A DNA stretch of 64,000 nucleotides from Colocasia esculenta. Lineage: Eukaryota; Streptophyta; Magnoliopsida; Alismatales; Araceae. The stretch lies in NCBI GenBank assembly GCA_014218235.1, contig CM024753.1, forward strand, positions 180,644,348 to 180,708,347. Direction: 5' to 3'. Under the pieces are notes generated by a model, which was not told the origin of the DNA, did no database searches, and saw only the letters and a program-made list of their open reading frames with translations. Each line of letters starts with the position of its first letter. Position 1 is the first letter of the stretch. The translations under genes were made by a program, and so were the position numbers. Below are positions 10,057 to 19,968 of this stretch, piece after piece.

Positions 10057-11741
10057 TTCATTGAACAATTTGGATAAGTAGTACACCGCTCTCTCCTTCT
10101 TCTCGTCGTCGTATTGGGCCAAAACTGCTCCAGTTGAATCTTCAGTAGTTGATACATAGAGCAATAAAGGCCGACCCGGGACCGGAGGAGCGAGAACAGG
10201 GGGATTGAATAGGTAACTCTTCAACTCATCAAAGGCCTTTTGACATTTATCGTTCCAATCAAATTTTGCCTCTCCTTTTAGCATCTCGTAGAAGGGCTTA
10301 CAACGGATTGAATGCTGGGAAATGAATCTCCTAATGAATTGAAGTCTGCCAATCAGCCCTCTAACTTCTCTGATGTTCCTAGGAGGAGGCATTTCGATTA
10401 TTGCTTTGGCCTTGTTGGGATCAATCTCAATCCCCCTTTTGCTAACTATGAACCCAAGCAATTTCCCCGAAGAGACTCCAAAGACACACTTCTTGGGGTT
10501 CATTTTAAGCTTATGCTCTCTAGACCGTTGGAGAACCGCCCGGAGGATGTCAGCATGGCCATGTCGAGTCTTCGATTTCACCAAGACATCGTCCACATAG
10601 ACCTCCATGTGCACATGCATCATGTCATGAAAAATTGCCATCATTGCCCTTTGATATGTTGCTCCTGCGTTCTTCAATCCGAAGGGCATGACGACGTAAC
10701 AATAGGTCCCCCAGGGTGTTGTGAAAGAAGTTTTCTCCTGGTCTTCCTCCGCCAGACGGATCTGGTTGTACCCCAGAAACCATCCATGAAAGATAACATT
10801 TCAAACCCGGCAGTGTTGTCCACTAGGACATCTATGTGTGGGAGAGGGAAATCGTCCTTTGGGCAAGCACGATTAAGGTCTCGGAAATCTATACAGATCC
10901 TAACCTTACCGTCCTTCTTCATCACAGGGACGATATTAGCTACCCAATGTGGATATAACACAACCCTGATGAACTTAGCTTTGTGCAATTTGTCAATCTC
11001 CTCTTTGATCTTGAGTGCTAGCTTGGGATGTAGCCTCCTTAGCTTTTGTTTGACGGCGGTTGCGTCGGCTTTTAGGACTAACCGGTGTTCGACCAAAGAG
11101 GTGTCGAGTCCCGGCATGTCCTCGTAGGACCAAGCAAAACCGTCGGAGAATTCTTTAAGGATAGCTACCAACGCATGCTCTTCTTCTTCACTCAAGTTGG
11201 CACTGACTAACACTGTCTTCGGGGATTCCTTGGTGCCAAGATTGACTTCCTTAGTAGGTTCGTCTGCAGCCGTGGTGGGCTCGTCGAACCTTTTTGTGCC
11301 ATCCACATAGGAGCTCACTGGGTCTTCTTCTTCTTCTGACCCAAGATCTCCTAGCCCATCTTTCTCACTGAAATCTAGCAGATAGACTCCTAGACCGTCA
11401 TCTACAGAATCACCTTCTTCAAAATCAGAAATAGTTTCTACTAAGGCAGGTTCCTCAAGAAATTCCGGGACTTGACTCAATTTGGCACACCTCTCGGCCA
11501 AGGCCATGACATATCGGGCAGGAACTTGCCTACCCTTCTCTTTGCGAACGCATGGTTGAGAGGGACTAGACTCTCCTAATCCTGACTCTAGACTGGACCC
11601 TAAACCTGACTCTAAACCCAAATCTAAACTAGGATCTAGACTGCTATGTACAGGACAACTATGTACAAGGGAAGTACCCCCAGAGGGGTGAGAAACTAAC
11701 GGGGAGAGCGTCGGCCCTTGGCTGAGCGGAAGAGATTCCAA
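9991..11741 (-). pseudogene. pol: G1 pol: reverse transcriptase and RNase H (frameshifted)
   Basis: An acidic Ser/Gly-rich linker (repeated ESGLG, about 11640-11570) leads to a conserved peptide (RFDEPTT, DEPTKEVNLG) also found in G2, then the reverse transcriptase: FAWSYEDMPGLD, VRICIDFRDLNRAC, FPLPHID, and after a single-base frameshift near 10780, MPFGLKNAGATYQRAM and the active site YVDDVLVKS near 10590. An RNase H region (LLLYVSTTEDSTGAVL) follows. In the Tat group this first RNase H is degenerate, which fits the poor match here. Without the frameshift the domain would be complete. It makes cDNA from element RNA inside the virus-like particle. Confidence 0.85.
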
Positions 11742-12057
11742 AGAGGAAGGGTGCTCAATGGAGATCTCGCACTTCTAACTTTGATAATCGGCGTTTTTTT
11801 TTGGAATCAAGGACCAAAACTATGAGTTGCTGACTCAAGGTAGCCTCGACTGGATGAGTGAGAGACAGGGATGGTGACAGGAATGGAGGGGAAATATAAG
11901 AGAAGGATGTGGATGGAAGATTGGAAGCAGGGGGGATGAGGGTAGAGATGGAGATGGTGAAGAGGGGGAATCAAACCCAAAGAGAGAGAGGAGGCCGAAG
12001 TCATCACATACTTCTTCTATTGCTGCCTTTTCCTCTTCTTCCTCTTCCTCCTCACTC

Positions 12058-13212
12058 TCAGAGCAAAGGCAGTTCTTCGATGAATGGCTCTCTGGTTCCT
12101 AGCTGGGTGGCCCCTTGGACAAAATGTTCATTCAAGGTCCAAGTAAGAGGTTGGTAAGGTATGAATGGATCGGGATGGACAGGGTCTGGGTGAAAACCTA
12201 GTCCGGCTTTAGGCAACAACCTCCTAATGGCCCGAACACTCTGGATCTGCCCTTGCTTTTCTTTTCCTAATCCATGGCCATGGACATAGCCGATGTTGGC
12301 CATCACTTCCCAACCTTTCCCTTGAGGGCAGGGAGATTGCTCAGGCTTCTCATCCGATTGGGGGGATTGGCTCAAATCACAGGGTGAGGGGAAGTCAAAG
12401 AGAGACATGACTGGCTTCTTCCCCTTATCTGGAATGAAAAGGTGTGGCATCTGTTCCGAAGTGAGAGTATTAAGAGTCTCCAGGATTGGAATGCTCTTAA
12501 TCTTAATGACCCACCCATTGAAGGGGAATTTAAAGCACTGGTGGGCGGTGGAAGGGACCCCTAAGGTTTGCTCTAGCCACGGAAGACCGAGGATGGCCTT
12601 GTAGGCCGGATCGACGTCGAGAACTAGGAATTCGGTGGACATAGTGACGGGTCCGACTTCCAGCTTAAGAGCAATCTTGCCTTTGGCAACCCTTTTGGAG
12701 TTGTCATAGGTGGCGATAGTGGAGCAACTCTTCTCCAGATTTTCTTCCCCTAAACCCAATTGCTTAAGGGTCTTCATCGGACAAACATTGATAGAGGCCC
12801 CGGTGTCGATAAGAGTAGAGTCCACCGAAACCCCATTGAGGTTGATGGTGAGACAAAGAGGGAGAGAACGACACTCGGGGGTGGCGAGATCCTTGTCCGA
12901 AAAAGAGATTGAGGGTCCTTGGGTGAGGGAGAGAATGGCGCCGGTGACCCCGCTAGGAGGGAGGTCATCATTAACCATGATTTTCTGGAGGAACTGGAGG
13001 AGAGTGGATTGGTGTGATGGCGACCTCCGAATCAATTCTAAAATAGACACCCTTGCGGGCGTCTTATCAAGATGTTGGAGAATATCATATTCGGTGCCAG
13101 CCGGAGGTGGAGGCCCATTATCTTCCTCATCTTGAGTCGGCCGCAAAGGTGGAGGAACAATCCGATTCCTAAGCGTGACATGAACATCCTCTTGGGGTCT
13201 TGGAAGAATCAA
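12058..13212 (-). CDS. G1 retropepsin with C-terminal G-patch
   Basis: A 384-residue open frame. The aspartic protease signature LIDTGASINVCP lies near residue 138, followed by FLVLDVDPAYKAILGLPWLE. Near residue 310 the peptide GWEVMANIGYVHGHGLGKE resembles a G-patch, a Gly-rich nucleic-acid-binding motif that also follows the protease in some betaretroviruses. G2 has the same pair of domains. It sits between gag and reverse transcriptase and ends in a stop before the pol linker at 11741; the 316 bp between are a Ser/Pro-rich, acidic linker with no domain. Protease function would be polyprotein cleavage in the particle. Confidence 0.75.
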   Translation of the reverse strand: MILPRPQEDVHVTLRNRIVPPPLRPTQDEEDNGPPPPAGTEYDILQHLDKTPARVSILELIRRSPSHQSTLLQFLQKIMVNDDLPPSGVTGAILSLTQGPSISFSDKDLATPECRSLPLCLTINLNGVSVDSTLIDTGASINVCPMKTLKQLGLGEENLEKSCSTIATYDNSKRVAKGKIALKLEVGPVTMSTEFLVLDVDPAYKAILGLPWLEQTLGVPSTAHQCFKFPFNGWVIKIKSIPILETLNTLTSEQMPHLFIPDKGKKPVMSLFDFPSPCDLSQSPQSDEKPEQSPCPQGKGWEVMANIGYVHGHGLGKEKQGQIQSVRAIRRLLPKAGLGFHPDPVHPDPFIPYQPLTWTLNEHFVQGATQLGTREPFIEELPLL

Positions 13213-13281
13213 CTGGAGAGGCCTGGTGGATGACTCACTGGCAGGGGAAGTGAGGATAGTGGGGTAGGTGTCCTGAGGAGG

Positions 13282-15108
13282 TCAGATAAGCACTAAGGGT
13301 CTTTCCTCGAGAATGGCATCCACCGAGGTGGAAGGTTCCTGGGACTCTACAGTGGGACATGGATACCACTCATCAAAGCCCTCTACCCCCCATTGTTGTT
13401 CTCTTCTCACGACCCGGGGTTCCGAACAAGTCATGGTGTGGACATTTTCCTGGGACTTGGAGGAGGAGGGATTGCTGTTTCGATGATTGGGGAGAGGGTT
13501 CTGGAAGATGCCTAATTCCTTCTTAGTGTACCTAGACTTGGCTATGGCTACACTGACATCCTCCCAGTTGATTCTCCCTTGATCATTCACATCATACACC
13601 CAGTCACGGAATGTGAAACAATTGTTGATATCGTGGCCATGGGTGCGGTGATAAGGACAGTACTTGGAAGTATCCAGCCTTGGATTTGTGTTTTCCCTTT
13701 GTGGGGGGAGCCGGATAGCTTCGCAAGACATGAGTGCGAAGAATATGTCCTCAAGGGTCTCGGGGAGAGGAGGGTAGTGAGACCTCTTAGGACCAGCCGA
13801 GTGTAGCCAGAAGAGGGAGGAGGAACACCAGAGTAAGGCTTAGAAGGATGTGATGGGAATTGGTGAGGATTAGAGGGAGGATTGGACGGAGGGATAGAGG
13901 ATTTGTTGGGAGGCCTCAAAGGCTGGCTGCAAGCACTTACAGACTCATTGACGGTCACCCCCTCGGTGGTGGGTGCCGCGGCAGCCTTGCGTGCCTTTGG
14001 CTTTCCTTCAAAGAAGTGTGGGAGAGAGGAGTCCTTGATTTGGTTTTCAACCACCCTGGCTCTGTTATAAAGATGTGAGAAGGAGTGGAACTCACTTAAC
14101 ATTAAAACAGAACGGAGCACAGGGGTAGTGTTGGTAACCAAGAGAGTTATGGCTTGAGACTCCGGGATGGGAATGTCGGCTCTTGAAGCCATGGACCTCC
14201 ATCGGTTGGCATAAGTAACAAAGTCTTCATTCGACTTCATCTTTTCTGCCATCAAGTCGGAAAGTGTGGGGACTTGAGTGGCCATGTATGAAAAGTGTGA
14301 GATGAATCGCTCGGAGACTATGTCAAAATTAACAAGGTCAGATGCGGGTAGAGAGGTAAACCACCTCAAAGCTTCCCCTTCCAATGACTGTTGGAAAAGG
14401 TGAACTAAGAGGACCCGATCATATAACCACCGATGTGAATCCATGGTGAAGCCGGCGAGATGAAATTGGGGGTCGGAGGTCCCATCATACTTGCGGTACT
14501 TTGGGGCCTTGAAGTCGGGGGGAAAGTAAGCGTTGGGGAGCTTGCAGTAGTTTAGTAGCGAATGAGGTTTAGAGTGGGATAAGGAATCCGCTACAAGCTT
14601 CCTAACGAGACCTTCAACCTCCAAAGGGGAACAGATTTAGATTGAATGGGAGGTGCGATTTGGATAGGTGGCGAATAGGCGGAAGGAGGAGTGGGAATTG
14701 GAGTAGCAAAGGAGCGGGAGTGACAGGAGGAATGAAGGCGGAGACGGGAGCTCGGGATGGGGTGACTGGTTTAGGAGTGGGCCTAGATGTGGAGGCATTG
14801 AATGGGGATAAAGATGGAGTGGAAGGGGAGGTAGCTGCCCGGACAGTATGCTTTGAAAGCATAGAAATGATATCCTCGGGCGAGTACCGGGACATGAGTT
14901 TAGAAAACTCGGGGTCTTCATGACTGTTTTGGTCATGAGTGGGATTGACCCTCAAACTCACTTCTTCATTATCAGCCTGAGAGGATGATTGGACTGACTC
15001 CTCAGGCTGGACATTGGTGTTAATCATATCGACCATTTCATTGATATTATTATCATATTCAAAAGTCGGTTTATTAGCCATGTCAACAGGGTCCAACCAA
15101 GTGTCCAT
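13282..15108 (-). pseudogene. gag: G1 gag (frameshifted)
   Basis: Three frames make one gag. The N-terminal part starts at 15108 (MDTWLDPVDMANK; MANK at 15081 is an alternative) and is acidic then Pro/Ser-rich. A frame change near 14625 leads to the retrotransposon gag domain (KYRKYDGTSDPQFHLAGFT, YANRWRSMASRADIP). Another 1-nt change near 13797 leads to the C-terminal part with CPYHRTHGHDINNC, a zinc-knuckle-like motif, and a tail ending at 13282. G2 has the same organisation. Gag would form the particle and bind the element RNA. Confidence 0.75.
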
Positions 15109-15141
15109 TAGCACACAACTTATGGATTTTAAAGTGGTCAA

Positions 15142-16268
15142 AGTTGATTAACTTTACTGCTTAGACAGAAATGTGGATTTCTACCGAACAATGTTAGTAA
15201 TCAACGTCCCCAAGTTTTTAAATACCAAAGTTATGTGTTAAGTCAAACTGATTTGTAAGACCGTTCTCTCAAAACTCACTTGAATCCCGGTGAGTAGATG
15301 ACTAGACAGGGTGGGTAAAGGTCCTCCTGCCCCGTACCGTGAGGGAATCCACGGAATTTAGGGACTTATAGAGTTTTCTTCGGAGCCAACCCGATTTACC
15401 CGAGCGGTAATCCCCAGTAAAAGGTTGTAAACCGAAGAAGGGTGATCCTAGAAATGTGAGGGGAGGCTAGAAAAGAGGAGAAGAAGACCCCCTGGAGACT
15501 GAGAACTGTTAGTGACAAACAGTAAGCAAACAAAAAGTAAAAAAGAAGCAAAACAAACAGAAAACAGAGGAAAAACAGGTTTCTGTGAAACTAAACGGCA
15601 AACTAGTTGACGCCAAGTTTATCAGAAATAAGTAGACGGCAATATCGACTGACGCTAACAGACAGTAAACGACACCCTATATGGACGCTAAGAATCATTC
15701 AACGGCAGGAAGACTGGACGTTTACCTGGGTAGGCGGCAAGATCGATGGCCGTCTACCTGGATGCACTCAGACCGCAGTAGCACTGTTGTCCCATCGCGA
15801 TCGCCAGAAAAGAGCTGTGGGCGTTTTGTTTCGCCTCCGTCTTCGAATGCCGACGATATGGCCTTCCTCGACGGTGGTTCACGGACGTGCTGCTCCTTCG
15901 TTGGCGATGGAGAATGTGCCGGTTGACCCCGTTGACCCCGAGTTGACTGCGTTGACTGAGGAGAAAACAAAGGAAACCGGTGATATAAGGGAGATAGTTG
16001 CGATCGCCAGGGCCTTACCTGTGCCCAAGAGGTTGTTCTGATCACGTTGATGTAGTAGCCTCGCGTCGCAGGTGATGGTAGAGATCCAACTTCTCCTCCT
16101 TCAGCCGGCCAAAGGAAGAGAGATCCACGGTCTTCTTCGGATCGTTCCTACCACAGAACAAGACTCAATTAGACCCTAAATAGTGCAGCAAACGTTCAAA
16201 ACGAAATATGGAAGGCCCAAAAGGAGAGTCCCGTACCGGTTGCGGACTTGAGAAGAGGGGTGGCCAAG
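15142..16268 (-). other. 5' leader of G1 with word array
   Basis: Non-coding region between gag and the 5' LTR. Bases 15600-15775 are packed with GACGCCAA, GACGGCAA, GGACGTTTAC and GGCCGTCTAC words. Sequence near 15345-15370 (GGGAATCCACGG, GGACTTA) recurs in the G2 leader at 62635-62660, so part of the leader is conserved between the two Tat families. A 144-codon open frame on the plus strand here lacks any known domain. Confidence 0.5.
16249..16266 (-). promoter_or_regulatory. Possible primer-binding site of G1
   Basis: On the minus strand a putative LTR end (ATAACA) is followed after 2 nt by TGGCCACCCCTCTTCTCA. This resembles the TGGCGACTCCACTGGGGA primer site that I recall for Ogre/Tat elements (tRNA-Arg) at 11 of 18 positions. 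The match is weak and the left LTR copy cannot confirm this edge because it leaves the window. Confidence 0.3.
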
Positions 16269-17084
16269 TGTTATGACCACCCTTCTTCCCTTCGTTTTTG
16301 GTTGGGAAACCCCTTTCTAGGTGTGTAGGAAGGTGCCCTATGTGCCTAGAGTGTGTGGGAAAGTGTGTGTGATATGCAAATGACTAAAAGAGAATAGAGA
16401 AAGGGAAAGGAATGGAGGTGAGGATCCTCGTTTGATGGTGTTGTAGCTCCTTGCAGGGCTCCTCCAGCTCGAGAAGAAGCCTCCTGGACGTCCCGAAGTG
16501 TGAGAGGAAGAAGAGGAAGAGTTGATGAAGCTTGATTGCAATTTCTCTCTCCTCTTTCAAAGCAACAGCATGTGGACGTCCAGCCTCTCCTCCTTTTGTT
16601 CAGAGGGACCAAGGGGGAGTTATATAGACAGTGAGCTCGGGGTTGAGAGCATTGGATGCTCAAGTGTGAAGAAACACACTTGTACATGTGGCAATCCTTG
16701 TGTAAATGCTCCAACCAATGGGTAGAGGCCATGTAGGATTTTTACTGGGTCAAGAGGGTGCCTAGGTGGCCCATATACCCGTTGGGAACGGCTATGTGCG
16801 TTGCATGGCCGAAACAAGGGCGCTAGTAGGCTGGAATCTCGGGTTAGTTGCGCAGACCAGGTAAAGGCTCTTGACGTCCAGGGATCAGGCCGCCAACCTC
16901 ATGCAGACGTCCATCGAGATGGACATCGACATGGGTCAGCGTCCAGGGGGCTTGACGCCAACAAGAAGTAGGCGGCCATCGATGATGCCGTCTACATGGG
17001 ATCCGATGCTGGTCAACACATGGTCAAACGAGGCTTAATGGGCCAAATAGCCTTGCGGGAGATGGGCCAAATCTTGCGTCTATA
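16269..17084 (-). repeat. G1 5' LTR
   Basis: Right-hand LTR of G1. The outer end at 17084 is fixed by comparison with the left copy; the terminal TG has become TA (plus strand CTATA against CTACA). The inner end at 16269 is inferred from TGT/ACA termini next to the possible primer site, giving 816 bp; only 16402-17084 can be checked against the left copy. Confidence 0.7.
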
Positions 17085-18131
17085 GTATCTCGTCTGTTTG
17101 ACTGCTATGCATTCAATGCACTCTGAACATATCTCTCATGCATGCAGACGATATCTTCCACTATTGTGCTATTCTGTCTACATCTTTATTTTTACAGAAA
17201 GGAGCTTTGCTAAATCTAGCAATATCTTTTCCAACTGTGACTGACAATCAACGACAGCCCTAGCTGTCTCCTATTTATTGTTGATATGCTTGCAGATACC
17301 TGACAAGATTTATCTGTACAACGTTGGACACAAAAGATACAAGATATCAAAACATTTCTTTGACGTGTACTAAAGGATAAAAGACTGAAGATCAGAAGCT
17401 TCCTTGCAGACCAGTCTAACGTACACCAGAATGAGAGACAACGGGTCTTTAATGTTCAAATTTCAAGTAGAAGCTTAAATACAAGACTACAAGACTGAGA
17501 AAACAACTCTTGAAGAGAATAACATTCTATGATAGAGAATAGCCAATCCTTCAAGTCTTCAGTAGTTCAAACAAGAGCGAAGCACTTCATTCCAATAGAT
17601 CTTAGCTCTTTAGCTCTCTGTGTTGAAAAAGAAATTCCTGTGAGAGCCAGTGAAGTCTTTGAGAGAAACCAGTGTCAAAATACTTTCTCTCTCAAGGCTT
17701 GTTTGCTTCAGATTGTAGCTGTTTGAGCTAGTTCCTGAAGCTTGTTCTTGTGCTTACTTTTATTAGTTTTATTTCCTTCTGTGTGAAGGAAGACCTGGTG
17801 GTATCCAGGGTGGTTGTTTTCCCTTCAGGTTGAAGGAAGACCAGTTGAGGCTGGGTGTAAGGATCCGTGAGGGGGATAGTACCCTTGATAGTGATATCCT
17901 GAGGTATTGCTCAGGGACTGGACGTAGGTCTCCTGTGGAAAGGAGTTCCGAACCAGGATAAAATCCTTGTGTCTTGTGGCTGTGTTTTCTGTGTTTGCTG
18001 TTTCATTCCCTCTAACTCTAACCTTCGTTTAAGTTGTTGTGTAATCTTTTTAGTGAACAGGTATCAATCTAAGATCTAATTTTAATAACCCATTCACCCC
18101 CCCCCCCTCTGGGCTAGCTAGCTGGGCAACA
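17085..18131 (+). repeat. SIRE-A 5' LTR, right part
   Basis: Matches 42057-43105 with roughly 20 differences by eye. It ends GGGCAACA just before the primer site and has the C-run and CTCTGGGCTAGCTAG near its end that both other complete SIRE LTR ends show. A 65-codon open frame here and its 42501 copy are LTR sequence, not genes. Confidence 0.88.
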
Positions 18132-18133
18132 AG

Positions 18134-18145
18134 TGGTATCAGAGC
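18134..18145 (+). promoter_or_regulatory. SIRE-A primer-binding site (initiator Met tRNA)
   Basis: TGGTATCAGAGC, two bases after the LTR end, is the standard complement of the 3' end of plant initiator tRNA-Met and primes minus-strand synthesis. Confidence 0.92.
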
Positions 18146-18195
18146 GAGTCTCTTCGACAAAGAAGAAGATCCAACGATCTGAAGAGTAAAGATCC

Positions 18196-19968
18196 ATGGC
18201 AGCCCAAGGTAACTTCGAAGGTCAGTCAGTCAACAGACCTCCTTTGTTTGATGGAGAAGATTATACCTATTGGAAGACAAGAATGGAGTACTTTCTACAA
18301 GGCCACGATTACATGATATGGTCCATTGTAGAAGAAGGCGATCTTCTAGACACAAATGCAAAGGCTCAGTGGACAGATGAAGACAGAAGAAAAATCTCCT
18401 TAAACTGCAAAGCCAAGAGCATCCTGTGCTATGCCCTCAGCAAGAAAGAATTCAACAGAGTTTCAGCCTGCAAATCCGCAATGGAAATATGGGAAAAGCT
18501 TAGGATTACCTATGAAAGGACATATAAGGTAAAGGAGACAAGAATCGACATTATTGTGACTCAATATGAAAGATTCCAGATGCAGTCAGGTGAATCCATA
18601 ACCCAAATGTTTAGTAGATTCACAGATATCACAAATGGGTTAGCTGGATTAGGAAAAGTCTATGATGTACCTGATATGGTCAGGAAAATCCTCAGATCTC
18701 TGCCATCCTCATGGATTACAAAGGTAACAGCCATTGAGGAAGCCAATGATCTAAAACTAATGTCATTGGAGAAGTTAATAGGATCCCTCATGGCTTTTGA
18801 GATAAATATGGAGAGATTAGGAGAATCCTCCAGCAGAAAGAAGCAATCAAACGCTCTCAAGGCCCATAAAGATATATCAGAAGAATCATTGGACAACAGT
18901 GAAAGCAGTAAGGACAGTGATGATGAAGAAGCAATGCTGTCTCGAAGACTTCAAAGAATTCTAGCAAAGAAGAAGAAGTTCCAGTCTGGGAGAAGATTTT
19001 TTAAGAAAAATAAAGATTTCAGAAAACCAGAAGTAAAGGATTCGAAGAAAGGAGAAGTGATATGCTATGAATGCAAGAAGCCTGGACACATCAAGGCAGA
19101 TTGTCCAATGCTTAAGAAGAATGATCACAAGAAGAAGGATAATTTCAGAAAATTCAAGAAGTATAAAAAGAAAGCAATAGCAGCTGCTTGGGAGAACAGC
19201 AGTGACTCAGACAATGAGTCAAACTCAAGCAGTGATGGAGAAGAAGCCAACCTGGCTCTCATGGCCAACACCGAAGACAAGGTAACTTCTGACTCTTCCT
19301 TTGATTCCTGTAATGATTTAGATTCGGATAATCTAGAAAGTGCATTTAATGAACTTTATGATAAATATAAAGAAGTATGCAAATTATTAAAAGTCGGTAA
19401 GAAAAATATCATTTGTCTAGAGAACACTAATTCTGATCTAAAAACAGAAAATGAAGAATTAGAAAAACAAATGACTGAACTTAAAAGAAGAAATAAATTA
19501 TTGTGTGAAGACCTAAAAGCTAAGAATGAACAAATAACAAAATTGGAAAAACAGGAAAGCACAGATGAATTAAGGAAAGAAATTAAAAACTTAAATGAAG
19601 AAAATAATGAACTATCAAGCACACTAGAAAAATTTACCAATGGTAAAAACTCTCTAATATTAAAAGGTCCTAGAAGATCAGGTAAGAAGAAAAATGGGTT
19701 AGGAAATACACCTCCAGATAATGAAGAAACCATAGTCTACCCTAAAGCATATCCAATACCAAAATTTGTACCTGAACAAGATATAGCATATAAAGCTGAT
19801 TTCAAGTATATAGAAAAGGTAACAAAATTATCTTGATGTGATCACTGCAACAAATTAGGACATATCGTAACAACATGTCCAACAAGACATAAAAAATGGA
19901 TAATAAAAGGTAAAATTAATGATACTAACCAATCAGGACCCAAAAGAACTTGGGTACCTAAAACTTAA
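18196..19968 (+). pseudogene. gag: SIRE-A gag
   Basis: Starts MAAQGNFEGQ 50 bp after the primer site. Residues 10-210 are the copia gag domain (RPPLFDGEDYTYWKTRM, WEKLRITYE). A zinc knuckle CYECKKPGHIKADC lies near residue 290, followed by an acidic Ser/Asp stretch and a coiled coil at about residues 400-490. A TGA at 19834 cuts the frame at 546 codons; just beyond it the same frame has a second knuckle, CDHCNKLGHIVTTC, and runs to TAA at 19966-19968. That stop overlaps the ATG of pol as TAATG. The TGA appears to be a late substitution. Confidence 0.82.

Larger units (their letters stand above)
1..17084 (-). mobile_element. Tat-lineage Ty3/gypsy retrotransposon G1 (left LTR cut by window edge)
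   Basis: Order on the minus strand is 5' LTR (right), gag, protease with G-patch, reverse transcriptase, RNase H, second (archaeal-type) RNase H, integrase, then a 7-kb tail holding two plus-strand genes, then the 3' LTR (left). The second RNase H and the long 3' tail place it in the Tat group. The two LTR copies stop matching at the same point: bases 1-685 match 16402-17084, then 686 onward is internal sequence while 17085 onward is SIRE-A LTR. 17084 is therefore the element's true 5' end, with GTATC (17085-17089) as the presumed target duplication. The two copies differ at about 13 sites by eye over ~684 bp. The left LTR and its flank lie outside the window. Confidence 0.85.

Noticed and set aside
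15607..16041. Plus-strand frame in the G1 leader
   Set aside because: Overlaps the word array, no homologue in the G2 leader, no domain.
17060..17090. Deletion junction between G1 and SIRE-A
   Set aside because: The G1 copy ends exactly at the LTR terminus defined by its partner, so insertion explains it better.
17529..17726. A 65-codon frame repeated at 42501-42710
   Set aside because: Same situation in the two SIRE-A LTRs; no start context or domain.
18134..18145. tRNA-like sequence
   Set aside because: Only the 3'-end complement used as a primer site; no cloverleaf around it.
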